From the NCBI GenBank assembly GCA_946530935.1, contig CAMNAJ010000003.1, forward strand, positions 1 through 46,333: a stretch of 46,333 nt of DNA, in the 5' to 3' direction. How positions within the stretch are numbered: position 1 is the stretch's first letter; each line of letters begins with the position of its first letter. Below, piece after piece: positions 10,185 to 19,041 of this stretch. The stretch is from an uncultured Candidatus Saccharibacteria bacterium (GTDB lineage: Bacteria; Patescibacteriota; Saccharimonadia; Saccharimonadales; Saccharimonadaceae). The notes below the pieces were generated by a model, which saw only the letters and a list, made by a program, of their open reading frames with translations, had not been told where the DNA came from and made no database searches. A program made the position numbers and the translations under genes.

Positions 10185-10997
10185 ATGAAAAAGGTTAAGC
10201 TTGGTTTCACCTTAATTGAAGTGTCTTTATTTTTGGCAATTACTGGCGCTTTATTTGTCAGCATTATTGTAGGCACCCAAAATTCAATCTGGCAACAAAA
10301 ATATAATGATTCCGTGCAAAACTTCACTAACTTTATTCGTAATGCTTATGCTCAAGTTTCGAATCCGCAGGGAATTGGCGATGGCCGTAGTGACCAAGCC
10401 ATTTACGGTAAACTTATCGTCTTTGGCCAAGAATATGATTTAAAGGGCGAAAAGATCCCAAGTGACGAACAAAGAATATTTATCTATGATGTAGTTGGTG
10501 ATGCTTCGAGCGTTGGCACTGGTTCAGTAATCGAAACCTTTAAAGCTTTAAGAATCAATGTGGTCGTTGAAGAAGTTAACGGTGGCACCACCAACGTTTC
10601 TCCGGCCGGTCTTGCAGATAGCTATGTACCAACCTGGGCCTCAGTAATCGAAAAAACCAGAGTCACTGCTGGTGCAGATAATAACTTCAAAGGTTCCATT
10701 TTGATTGTCCGCCATCCACGCTCTGGAATTATCAATACTCTATTTGCTGATCGCATTATCAAAGTCAATGAAGAAGTTAGAAATGCTCGCTTAAGCGGCA
10801 ATTATAGCGGCACCAGAACGCTTCTTACTAGCAAACTAGATTTCTTCTCAGTTGGACAAATCGATCTCTGTGTCAATCCTTATGGCATGGGTGAAATGGG
10901 TACATTTAGGCGTAATATCCGCATTGTCAAAAACGCCCGCAACTCATCTGGTGTCGAAATTATCGACCAAGACGCATCAGACAATTATTGCAAATAA
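10185..10997 (+). CDS. Type IV pilin/pseudopilin-like protein (GFTLIEV)
   Basis: Class III prepilin signal KLGFTLIEVSLFLAITGALFVSIIVG. Confidence 0.85.
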   Translation: MKKVKLGFTLIEVSLFLAITGALFVSIIVGTQNSIWQQKYNDSVQNFTNFIRNAYAQVSNPQGIGDGRSDQAIYGKLIVFGQEYDLKGEKIPSDEQRIFIYDVVGDASSVGTGSVIETFKALRINVVVEEVNGGTTNVSPAGLADSYVPTWASVIEKTRVTAGADNNFKGSILIVRHPRSGIINTLFADRIIKVNEEVRNARLSGNYSGTRTLLTSKLDFFSVGQIDLCVNPYGMGEMGTFRRNIRIVKNARNSSGVEIIDQDASDNYCK

Positions 10998-11037
10998 AAT
11001 CTGGGTAAAAACATAATCATTATGATATAATAATAGT

Positions 11038-11970
11038 ATGTCGAAAAAGGCTTATCGGGATGGGTTTACTTTGATTGAGCTGACGTTAGCTATGCTTTTT
11101 ATCGGTCTTCTTTCGATCTCGATTGTTCTTATCATTAGTAATACTGTTTCGGCCTTTCAGCGCGGTATGAAACTTAGCCGCGTTAACGCAGTTGGTACCG
11201 ACATTGTAGACGATATGCGCGCCTCAATTCAAAGCTCCTCCGCTAGAGGGTTACTAAATAGCTGTTATTCAAATGTTTTTGCTTCTGGCGTACCACTAGG
11301 CCCAGAACAACGTGATAAATGTGTAAAAGATAACGCAAAAAACTATGTGGCAGTATCCAAAGTTGCCAAAGTTAAAGTTAACGGTGTAGAACAAGAAGTC
11401 CCGATTCTTGGCGCCTTTTGTACCGGTTCATACACTTATATTTGGAACAGTGGCTACTTTGAAGCCGAAAACGTCACTTTCCCAGAAAGAACCAACAAAG
11501 ATTGGGCTAAAATCCGTTATATGGATGCTGGCGATATTAAAGAATATCCAGCCGCCGGTGCTAGACCGTTCCGTCTACTTCGCATCCAAGATGAAGCACG
11601 CATCTTTTGTCTTGCTGCAGTAGATAATACTGGTAATTCCTACGATTTACCAAATAACGGCATCAGCAACGTCTTTGATATTAGCACCATTAGCTACGGC
11701 CAGCTTCGCGATGATTTAGTTGATTTACTCCCACCAGACAGCGGGAACGATCTCGCCGTCTATGATATTTCAGTGGCACGTCCAGCCGTTAGTGAAAACG
11801 GCGACAATGCCTTCTATTCAGTTTCGTTTATTCTCGGCACCGTAACCGGTGGTGTAAACATTGTTGCTAACGGCAACTCGTGTGCTGCACCAAACGATTT
11901 GATGCCAGGGAATTACAATTATTGCGCGATTAATAAATTTAATTTTGCCGTACAGGTAAATGGAGGATAG
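11038..11970 (+). CDS. Type IV pilin/pseudopilin-like protein (GFTLIEL)
   Basis: Class III prepilin signal DGFTLIELTLAMLFIGLLSISIVLIISNTV. Confidence 0.85.
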   Translation: MSKKAYRDGFTLIELTLAMLFIGLLSISIVLIISNTVSAFQRGMKLSRVNAVGTDIVDDMRASIQSSSARGLLNSCYSNVFASGVPLGPEQRDKCVKDNAKNYVAVSKVAKVKVNGVEQEVPILGAFCTGSYTYIWNSGYFEAENVTFPERTNKDWAKIRYMDAGDIKEYPAAGARPFRLLRIQDEARIFCLAAVDNTGNSYDLPNNGISNVFDISTISYGQLRDDLVDLLPPDSGNDLAVYDISVARPAVSENGDNAFYSVSFILGTVTGGVNIVANGNSCAAPNDLMPGNYNYCAINKFNFAVQVNGG

Positions 11971-13302
11971 ATGAGAATAAAGGAAAAATTTAAATCAGGT
12001 GCTGCGTCATTCTACATTGTCGCATTTTCAACCTTGATTTTAATCATTATTGCAACAAGCTTTGCAGTTGCAATTGTGGCAGAAGTGACGCGTTCGTCAA
12101 ACGACGACCTTTCCCAATCTGCTTACGACGCCGCTCTTGCTGGTATTGAAGATGCCAAACTAACTTTTATGAATTACCAGAACTGTATTAATTCTGGTAA
12201 AACCTTTACCGACGATGCTCCAAACGATAATGGCGTAGTCACCTGCGACGATATCGTTTACTGGATGAATCACCCGGATTGTGACATGGTTGGTCATATT
12301 CTTGGACGCATCGATAAGACTGATAGCGGTGAAGTATTTGTTGAAGAAACTGAAAATTCCTCCGATTCGGGCAACAACGAGATGAACCAAGCTTACACCT
12401 GTGTGACGATTAAAACCAAACTAAATGACTACCGCGCAAGTCTTTCCTCAATGAATCCATATCGTATTGTTAAAGTCGATCTCGACAAGGCAAATGCCTC
12501 AGATATTCAAGCTGTAAAAATTAGCTGGTTCTTAAACGGCGGCACTCTTGCCCTTGATTACACCAACTATACTTCTGGACGCGTAGCTTTCCAGCCACTT
12601 AATTTAGTTAATGCTTCAACTCCTCCAACTCTCGCTGTTGAATTAATTCAAACCGCACAAAACTTCACCATGGCTCAACTAAACGGCACTACTTCAAGTA
12701 ACCGTACCGACCGTGCAACCGTTTATCTAGTTCCAACCGGCAGCGTCTCCCACGCTACTGGCACCACCCAAACCTACGTTGGCGCCTATGACTCCACAAA
12801 TCATCTCAACACGCTATCTGCTGCTCAAATTGCTGCCACTAACGATCATAGAAAGGATCTTCCATTTACCGTTTATTGTCCAGGTGACACAGTAACTGAC
12901 GAATACGTCTGTTCAACCACCTTGAATTTGCCAAAGCCAATTGGTGGGGAACGAAGTAAAGATACCTTCATGTTTGTCGTTTCTTTGCCTTATGGCCAGC
13001 CAGAAACCGATTTCTCACTTGAATTCATCTGTGCTGATGGCAAAGATTGTGGTTCTGCTACCGCTGGTGGTGGTTCAATGGGCGATACCTCTATTGCCTC
13101 TTTGAATGGTGTCCAGGTCCTCATCGACTCAACCGGCCGTGCTAACGATCTCTTCCGCCGCGTCGAAGTTCGTCTTGAGCCTGCTGACAACGCCTTTGCA
13201 TATCCGTTCTACGCAGTCCAAGTTGGCGAAAAACTCGAGAAAGACCTTACCGTTACTACAGAATGTAGCCTTCCATATAGCGCAGCAACCTGTCCACGTT
13301 AA
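11971..13302 (+). CDS. PilX-like minor pilin-type protein
   Basis: FKSGAASFYIVAFSTLILIIIATSFAVAIVAEVTRSSNDDLSQSAYDAALAGIEDAK resembles a PilX N-terminus; starts directly after the preceding pilin gene. Confidence 0.6.
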   Translation: MRIKEKFKSGAASFYIVAFSTLILIIIATSFAVAIVAEVTRSSNDDLSQSAYDAALAGIEDAKLTFMNYQNCINSGKTFTDDAPNDNGVVTCDDIVYWMNHPDCDMVGHILGRIDKTDSGEVFVEETENSSDSGNNEMNQAYTCVTIKTKLNDYRASLSSMNPYRIVKVDLDKANASDIQAVKISWFLNGGTLALDYTNYTSGRVAFQPLNLVNASTPPTLAVELIQTAQNFTMAQLNGTTSSNRTDRATVYLVPTGSVSHATGTTQTYVGAYDSTNHLNTLSAAQIAATNDHRKDLPFTVYCPGDTVTDEYVCSTTLNLPKPIGGERSKDTFMFVVSLPYGQPETDFSLEFICADGKDCGSATAGGGSMGDTSIASLNGVQVLIDSTGRANDLFRRVEVRLEPADNAFAYPFYAVQVGEKLEKDLTVTTECSLPYSAATCPR

Positions 13303-13356
13303 TAGTCTTTACAAAACATCAAAATTGGTGTATAATAACACCCGTACCTTAAATAT

Positions 13357-13433
13357 CGCGGGGTAGAGCAGCCTGGTAGCTCGTTTGGCTCATAACCAAA
13401 AGGTCGTTGGTTCAAATCCAACCCCCGCCACCA
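13357..13433 (+). tRNA. Initiator tRNA-fMet (CAU)
   Basis: CGCGGGG TA GAGC AGCCTGGTA GCTC G TTTGG CTCATAA CCAAA AGGTC GTTGG TTCAAAT CCAAC CCCCGCC ACCA; closely resembles E. coli initiator tRNA, with unpaired 1:72. Confidence 0.93.
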
Positions 13434-13453
13434 AGTTCTAAATTTTTTAGAAT

Positions 13454-13499
13454 AAAAATCGGCCCGGGTTACCCCCCTAACCCAGGTCGATTTTTGTTT
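13454..13499. terminator. Bidirectional terminator
   Basis: AAAAATCGgccCGGGTTA-cccccc-TAACCCAGGTCGATTTTT. Confidence 0.8.
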
Positions 13500-14858
13500 T
13501 TAAAACAATTCACTAATTTCTGTAATCATCGAAGCGTAACTATTTGCAATATGTGGCGTATTATCGATGTCATCAATAGTAAGATTACGCTTTATAGCAA
13601 GAGCAAATTCGGCAATCATTAAACTAGCATTCGGCGCTACAATAGAAGCACCAAGGATCCTTCGATTATTTCCGATTAATACCTTAATCATTCCAGAATT
13701 AAATCTTTCAATTCTACTGATTGGAAGATCGCGTAAAACTAAGGATGCTTTTTTAAACTTTATACCTCGTTTCTTTAGCTCAGCCTCTGTTTCACCCACA
13801 ACTGCCACCTCAGGATAAGTATTAGTGACACGGCAAAAACCGCGGTAGTCTGGATAAATTCTACTCTTTTCTAACAGATTAGTTGCCAAAATCTTGCCCT
13901 GATATTCGGAGCGTTCTGTGGACGAGTCTCCACCTAATGCATCGCCGATTGCATAGATGTTCTTTTGTGAGGTTTGGAATAGCTTATTAACCTTAATGCC
14001 GTTTTTGTCGTATTTCACATTGGCATTTTCAAGCCCAAAATCTAGTACTGGTTTAGACCCAGTTGCAAGAATAATGCAATCAATCCTGAGTGATTTTTCG
14101 TGTCCTTCCGAAGATAAAATAACCTTTTTGCTAACATTATCTCGTTCTAACGCTACTACCTTTGTCTTTGTAGCAATCTTAACACCTAATTTCGTTGTAA
14201 GGTGCTCGGTAATTGCGGCGCTAACCTCAGAATCTTCTTTTGGCAGAATTCTATCCGCCGCCTCAACCATGAATACAGATGTGCCAAGCTCAGCTAAATA
14301 CGACGTAATTTCGCAGCCTGTTGCACCACCGCCAATTACCAAAGCATACTTCGGTAGCTTCCTCAGCTTAATGGCTGATTCTGGTGTCAAGAAGGGAACA
14401 GTATCAACTCCTACTATGTCACCAGTATCAAGCTTTGCACCAGTAGCTATAATGAAATTTTCAGAGGTAACCTGTTCTTGGCCCATAGCAATTGTATGGA
14501 CATCAAGAAAATGCGCATTGCCAAACATCGGGATTATGCCAGCTGAATCGTATATCTCTGTTGAACCGCCACCGAGTGCTGAAACAATTTGGTTTTGGTG
14601 CATCGTTACTGAAGGGAAATTAAAGTGTAGTTCCTGGCTATTTATCTCTGGATAGTTAGAAAGCCTTGAAAAAGTATGAGAAAAACCAAGGTTTACAAGA
14701 TATGGGATATCACGGGTATTTAGATTGTTGCCGCCAAAGGCATAACCTTCTACGATAGCAATTCTGTTCTTAGTTTTTTTAGCAAGATTTAAAGCGGCAG
14801 TAGTACCAGCCGGTCCACTACCGATTATTACATAATCAAAATTGTATTTTTTCCCCAT
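13500..14858 (-). CDS. FAD-dependent pyridine nucleotide-disulfide oxidoreductase family protein lacking the redox Cys pair
   Basis: IIGSGPAGTTAALNLAKK, VIGGGATGCEITSYLAELG, NIYAIGDALGGDSSTERSEYQGKILATNL and a Lpd-type dimerisation domain; the canonical CLNVGC motif is replaced by GGNNLNTRDIP. Confidence 0.85.
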   Translation of the reverse strand: MGKKYNFDYVIIGSGPAGTTAALNLAKKTKNRIAIVEGYAFGGNNLNTRDIPYLVNLGFSHTFSRLSNYPEINSQELHFNFPSVTMHQNQIVSALGGGSTEIYDSAGIIPMFGNAHFLDVHTIAMGQEQVTSENFIIATGAKLDTGDIVGVDTVPFLTPESAIKLRKLPKYALVIGGGATGCEITSYLAELGTSVFMVEAADRILPKEDSEVSAAITEHLTTKLGVKIATKTKVVALERDNVSKKVILSSEGHEKSLRIDCIILATGSKPVLDFGLENANVKYDKNGIKVNKLFQTSQKNIYAIGDALGGDSSTERSEYQGKILATNLLEKSRIYPDYRGFCRVTNTYPEVAVVGETEAELKKRGIKFKKASLVLRDLPISRIERFNSGMIKVLIGNNRRILGASIVAPNASLMIAEFALAIKRNLTIDDIDNTPHIANSYASMITEISELF

Positions 14859-14866
14859 ACTTACCT

Positions 14867-15106
14867 CTATATTATTTTATCACGGTTTTGATAAACATAA
14901 GCAAAATCCGCATTGTACTTCTTCAACTCTTTTACTACCAACCGATCTAAATCAGCCCTTGTAATTACTGTTTTCTTCTTTAAGTTATTCTTTACGACCT
15001 TAATTGTAGCATCAATAAATGACTCCGCTGCACCTACCGGAATTCTCAGCGCTCTGGCGTGGATTTTTAGTTCTTTTCTTAATTCTTTCTCAGTATTACT
15101 ATCCAT
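14867..15106 (-). CDS. Small uncharacterised helical protein
   Basis: 79 aa ORF overlapping the upstream gene by 8 bp and closely followed by the oxidoreductase gene. Confidence 0.7.
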   Translation of the reverse strand: MDSNTEKELRKELKIHARALRIPVGAAESFIDATIKVVKNNLKKKTVITRADLDRLVVKELKKYNADFAYVYQNRDKII

Positions 15107-15803
15107 ATTGCACTCCTAGCCAAGCCATCGTACCTGCGAGTAATGTAAAGGTTATAAATAGGCCAATCTTAATAAATGCTTTTCTTTTTACCCGTTTTTT
15201 CTCAATTTCCGCCAGATTATGGTCTAGCCTGAATAGCGTCCTCATATAGAAAAGTGGAATCACCGAAATAACCACGTATAAAATCATAATTGCAGCGCGT
15301 GGTAAAGCAGGAGACTCTAGCAAGGCAATCACGCCGGCAATATAAATTGGAAGAGTAAACACCAATTCGAATGCCCCCACGATAAAGCCAAGCACAAACG
15401 CATCGGAACGTGTTTTGATGCTTTTAGCTTTGACAGTTATACCATTTGTAATGGAGCGCGGTACATATAATTCTGTAAGCTTACCCTTCCTATAATAAAA
15501 CAACAAACTAGTAATTGCTTCTGCAATAAAAACACCAAATAACACCCAAGGGACAATCTTGAACGCAATACCAGATGTTTCGCCAATTAGATTTGATAGC
15601 AGAAGATAAACTATCAGCCACATCCCGCCAATAAATATTTCCGCCCCTAGAATAAAATAAAGGCAAAAATTGTCAGCTTTAACAAATGTATTTTTACCTA
15701 GAGCGTAATGATAAAAAAGCGCTAGCGTACCAGGTGTCAGTTGCATGAATAGTTGAATAAGCGTAATCAGTATCAGAATAATTACAGAGATGAAGATGCC
15801 CAT
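15099..15803 (-). CDS. Polytopic membrane protein, possibly LysE/CcdA-like transporter fold
   Basis: 234 aa with about six hydrophobic segments; SDAFVLGFIVGAFELVFTLPIYIAGVIAL has the position and shape of a CcdA/LysE-type core helix. Fold assignment is tentative. Confidence 0.6.
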   Translation of the reverse strand: MGIFISVIILILITLIQLFMQLTPGTLALFYHYALGKNTFVKADNFCLYFILGAEIFIGGMWLIVYLLLSNLIGETSGIAFKIVPWVLFGVFIAEAITSLLFYYRKGKLTELYVPRSITNGITVKAKSIKTRSDAFVLGFIVGAFELVFTLPIYIAGVIALLESPALPRAAIMILYVVISVIPLFYMRTLFRLDHNLAEIEKKRVKRKAFIKIGLFITFTLLAGTMAWLGVQYG

Positions 15804-15863
15804 GCTTTGATTATAACATGTAGAGGGTTGTATTTCTAGGAACGTTTTGTTACCGTCGTGAGC

Positions 15864-17243
15864 ATGAAAAACTATTTATTCATTTTAAGTATCCTGTCTG
15901 CGTTAGTTCTGGGTTTGTTCATGCCATTTCCGCCAGTTTTTGCCGAGACTATGGAGCCAGAGTACCCTGAAATCTTTATCTATGCCATCAATCCAGGTTA
16001 TACCATTGATGGTGTTAGCAACACCGGTGAAATGATAGAGCTGCGTCGCTCTAAGCCAGGTGATCCTATTTCGCTCGCTGGCCTATCCATAGGCTATACT
16101 AATACAAGCGGAGAATCTACCACGCTGATAGAATTCCCCGAGAACAGTTGGTTGGTCGGCGAGAGCATCCTCCTTCGCTTGGCCAGCTCGCCCGGGAGCG
16201 AGCTGGCTGCCGTAAACTATAAGACTACCAAAACATTTCGTGGTATTGGCTTTTCCGCTAGTCTTGATTTAAAACGCGGTGAAGAAATACTTGATGTAAT
16301 TTGTTGGACGGGGAAGAACAATTGCTACCCAGCCTTTAAATCTGCCACACCGAAGGTCCTTTTACGGGATTCTCCTACTAGTTTTATAGAGGTCGAATCT
16401 TACATGCCGGACTATGATGAAAAATCATTTTTTATTAAGGAAGAAGAAAAAGAAGAAATAAAAAGCCAGTGTAAAGGCCTAGTCTTCTCTGAAATCTTGA
16501 GTTATTACGAGGAACTTCAGAGCGAGCAATTCATTGAACTTTATAATTCAGCCGAAGAACAAATATTAATGGATGGCTGTACGCTAGAATATAAGAATAA
16601 ATCTTACCCCCTTCAGGGTATTTTAAAACCTGAATCATATTACAAGAGAGTACTATATGATTTTTCCATTACTAAAAATCCAACCAACATTGGTATCGTC
16701 TCTTTAATAGACACAACTGGCGAAGTATTAGATAAGCTCGAATATCCAAATGGCCAGAAAAAGGCCACTTCTTACGCTCTAGTTGGATATCAGAATAATG
16801 GCGAAGAACTCTGGCGAACAACTTTTTTACCCACGCCCGGAGAACCAAACATCTACCAAGAATTCCGCACTTGCGAAGATGGAAAAGTAATCAACGAAAC
16901 CACTGGCAACTGTGTAAAGCCAACCGTTATTAAGATTAAAACTTGTCCTGAGGGCCAGTTTTTGAATCCTTTAACAAATCGTTGCAATAAAATCCCCGTC
17001 ATAACTACTAAAACTTGCAAAGAAGGTTACGAACTAAACCCAGATACTGGTAAATGTAAAAAGATTAAAGTGAATAACGGCGCAGATTATAGTCTAGCCA
17101 CCTCAACTTTTGAAGAAAAAACGTCTTTTATTGCTCTTTATGCAGTTCTTGGTGTTGTTTTGCTTGGTCTAATCTATATTATCTATGAATTTAGGCAGGA
17201 GATTGCGAAGCTTTTTCGTAAAGTTTTTCGACAATCTCATTAA
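15864..17243 (+). CDS. Secreted/anchored protein with two lamin-tail-like (LTD) domains, Cys-rich repeats and a C-terminal TM
   Basis: N-terminal signal peptide (YLFILSILSALVLGLFMPFPPVFA); PEIFIYAINP..GEMIELRR and GLVFSEILSYY..EQFIELYNSAEEQILMDGCTLEY; KTCPEGQFLNPLTNRCNK / KTCKEGYELNPDTGKCKK; C-terminal FIALYAVLGVVLLGLIYIIYEF. Confidence 0.7.
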   Translation: MKNYLFILSILSALVLGLFMPFPPVFAETMEPEYPEIFIYAINPGYTIDGVSNTGEMIELRRSKPGDPISLAGLSIGYTNTSGESTTLIEFPENSWLVGESILLRLASSPGSELAAVNYKTTKTFRGIGFSASLDLKRGEEILDVICWTGKNNCYPAFKSATPKVLLRDSPTSFIEVESYMPDYDEKSFFIKEEEKEEIKSQCKGLVFSEILSYYEELQSEQFIELYNSAEEQILMDGCTLEYKNKSYPLQGILKPESYYKRVLYDFSITKNPTNIGIVSLIDTTGEVLDKLEYPNGQKKATSYALVGYQNNGEELWRTTFLPTPGEPNIYQEFRTCEDGKVINETTGNCVKPTVIKIKTCPEGQFLNPLTNRCNKIPVITTKTCKEGYELNPDTGKCKKIKVNNGADYSLATSTFEEKTSFIALYAVLGVVLLGLIYIIYEFRQEIAKLFRKVFRQSH

Positions 17244-17814
17244 ATACATCTTCTCGTTTTTGGTTGCCATTAACTTCAATTAAGAGGTCTAAATCTCTAT
17301 AATGATATAAAACCGGCAAGGTCTTTTCGCGAAACTCTTTTAATCTGTTACGAAATACCTCAATATTATCATCATCTTTGCGATCGCCTCTATCGTTTAG
17401 TATTTTAGAAGTTTCAAACCTAGCCTCAACATCAGCCTCAGATACATTCAGCAGAATCACGGCCATTATTTCATGCCCAGCTCCCGCTGCGGCAGACATT
17501 ACAGCGTTCTCTTCACCAAACCACCTGCCAATCGAAGAAAGAATCAAGGGTTGTTTAAATAACTCTGGTCTTTCAAAATAAGGCAGAACCCAGTCATAAA
17601 AGACATTCGTTGGGATAAGATTCCCATCATCTGTATAATCCTTCTTTGTTTCAGCCTCCTTCTGTCTAATGATGTCCCCAGATGACAAAAATACTGCACC
17701 CAGTGCCTCTTTTAGCATCATTCCTTGGGTATCTTTACCGGACATCGGCAAACCGAAGATGTTAATTGAGCCATACCCTAGCCAATCTTTAATTTTTTCA
17801 ATCTTTTTTTCCAT
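17191..17814 (-). CDS. Adenylate kinase-like nucleoside monophosphate kinase
   Basis: NIFGLPMSGKDTQGMMLKEALGAVFLSSGDIIRQ P-loop and NMP-binding motif; 53 bp tail-to-tail overlap with the preceding CDS. Confidence 0.75.
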   Translation of the reverse strand: MEKKIEKIKDWLGYGSINIFGLPMSGKDTQGMMLKEALGAVFLSSGDIIRQKEAETKKDYTDDGNLIPTNVFYDWVLPYFERPELFKQPLILSSIGRWFGEENAVMSAAAGAGHEIMAVILLNVSEADVEARFETSKILNDRGDRKDDDNIEVFRNRLKEFREKTLPVLYHYRDLDLLIEVNGNQKREDVFNEIVEKLYEKASQSPA

Positions 17815-17830
17815 GCTTTAATCATATCAC

Positions 17831-17858
17831 AAAAAGGCCCTGACTAAGTCAGGGCCAG
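17831..17858 (-). terminator. Terminator of the 69 aa gene
   Basis: GGCCCTGACTtaGTCAGGGCC followed by TTTTT on the minus strand. Confidence 0.8.
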
Positions 17859-17862
17859 GAGA

Positions 17863-18072
17863 TCAGCCAAAAATGGCTTCCATTTGAAGCTTCACAGGCA
17901 AGGGCAGGGTATCATTATGCCAAAACCCGTCAATCGGATCGAAAACACCTACCAGCATATTCTGGCCACGAGCAGTACGCTTAACGCGCACATGGACCTT
18001 GCCAGCTTTCATGACCCCCATGTAATGAGAGCCCTTGTACTCGATAGTCTTCTGCTTGGAATTCTTTGCCAT
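17863..18072 (-). CDS. Small basic protein of unknown function
   Basis: 69 aa ORF, SD AAGGAGG, structured 5' leader, strong terminator. Confidence 0.75.
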   Translation of the reverse strand: MAKNSKQKTIEYKGSHYMGVMKAGKVHVRVKRTARGQNMLVGVFDPIDGFWHNDTLPLPVKLQMEAIFG

Positions 18073-18257
18073 AGCTAAAACCTCCTTATAATGTGCACCG
18101 CTTTTTATTGAGCGGCTGGGTTATCCCAAGCAACTATTGCTTGGGGGGTTTTATAATTGTAACACAGATTGATAGATAAGTAAACCCCTATAACGGTCTT
18201 GTTTGTTTATTTCAAGATAACTATTAGCGATAGTGTTTACTTGTTCCAAGACCGCTA

Positions 18258-18284
18258 TTGGCGGTCTTGACGTACGAGTGCTAA
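18258..18284 (+). promoter_or_regulatory. CIRCE-like HrcA operator inside the hrcA promoter
   Basis: TTGGCGGTC-N9-GAGTGCTAA; the right half matches the CIRCE half-site exactly, the left half matches 6/9. Lies between/over TTGACG (18267-18272) and TATAAT (18290-18295). Confidence 0.65.
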
Positions 18285-18301
18285 TTTTGTATAATGAAAC
18301 C

Positions 18302-19030
18302 ATGGAAATCACTGAGCGTCAAAAGCAAATATTGTGCCAGATTATAGAGGAATATGCCGAAACCGCATCACCAGTTGGTAGTGTCACCATGGCAAAACTT
18401 TTTGGTGTTTCTCCAGCTACTGTTAGATCCGAAATGGCTCGTCTTGAAGCTCTTGGCCTTATTGCTCAGCCACACACTTCTGCTGGCCGCGTGCCAACAG
18501 ATGCTGGCTACCGCTTTTATGTGAATAATCTTGATGGCTCAGGTAATCAAACTGTCGAATCAGAAACCGAAAGAAATTCTCTCGAGCGTAGCACTCATGC
18601 TCTCGAGGTACGTGTATCATCCCAATCTCGTGCTGATGCCGCAATTCGCGGTGCCGTTGACACTCTTGTCGAACTCACTGGCAATCTTGGTCTCGCTACT
18701 ATTGATGGTCAACTATATCTTTCTGGCATTTCTCGTCTCTTTACCCAACCAGAATTTGGCGACACGCGCCGTGTACAGGCAGTGGCAAAACTCCTTGATA
18801 ATCTTGAGCCTTGGCTTCGTGAGGCAGCCCCAGGCGAAGCATTAAATATCTTTATTGGCCAGGAGAATCCTATTGGTAAAAACTCTGAAGTTTCTCTAAT
18901 CATTTCGAAATTCCGCTCCCCATTCTCTGATCGTAGTTATATTGGCGTCCTCGGTCCAACTCGCCAAAACTACTCCCGCGTCATGGCCCTAGTTCGTCAT
19001 GCCGGCCAAATGCTTGAAGAAATCTTATAA
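18302..19030 (+). CDS. hrcA: Heat-inducible transcription repressor HrcA
   Basis: MEITERQKQILCQIIEEYAETASPVGSVTMAKLFGVSPATVRSEMARLEALGLIAQPHTSAGRVPTDAGYRFYV; followed by grpE. Start moved to the ATG at 18302. Confidence 0.92.
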   Translation: MEITERQKQILCQIIEEYAETASPVGSVTMAKLFGVSPATVRSEMARLEALGLIAQPHTSAGRVPTDAGYRFYVNNLDGSGNQTVESETERNSLERSTHALEVRVSSQSRADAAIRGAVDTLVELTGNLGLATIDGQLYLSGISRLFTQPEFGDTRRVQAVAKLLDNLEPWLREAAPGEALNIFIGQENPIGKNSEVSLIISKFRSPFSDRSYIGVLGPTRQNYSRVMALVRHAGQMLEEIL

Positions 19031-19041
19031 AAGGAGGCTAA

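Noticed and set aside
13957-14655. 232 aa plus-strand ORF
   Set aside because: Antisense to the flavoprotein gene; Ser/Pro-rich composition typical of reverse-frame translation.
18125-18155. Hairpin plus GGGTTTT as a plus-strand terminator
   Set aside because: No plus-strand gene lies upstream to terminate; better explained as the 5' leader hairpin of the minus-strand 69 aa gene.
18233-18301. Upstream in-frame extension of hrcA in the ORF track
   Set aside because: Covers the promoter (TTGACG/TATAAT) and operator; the HrcA homology begins MEITERQ at 18302.
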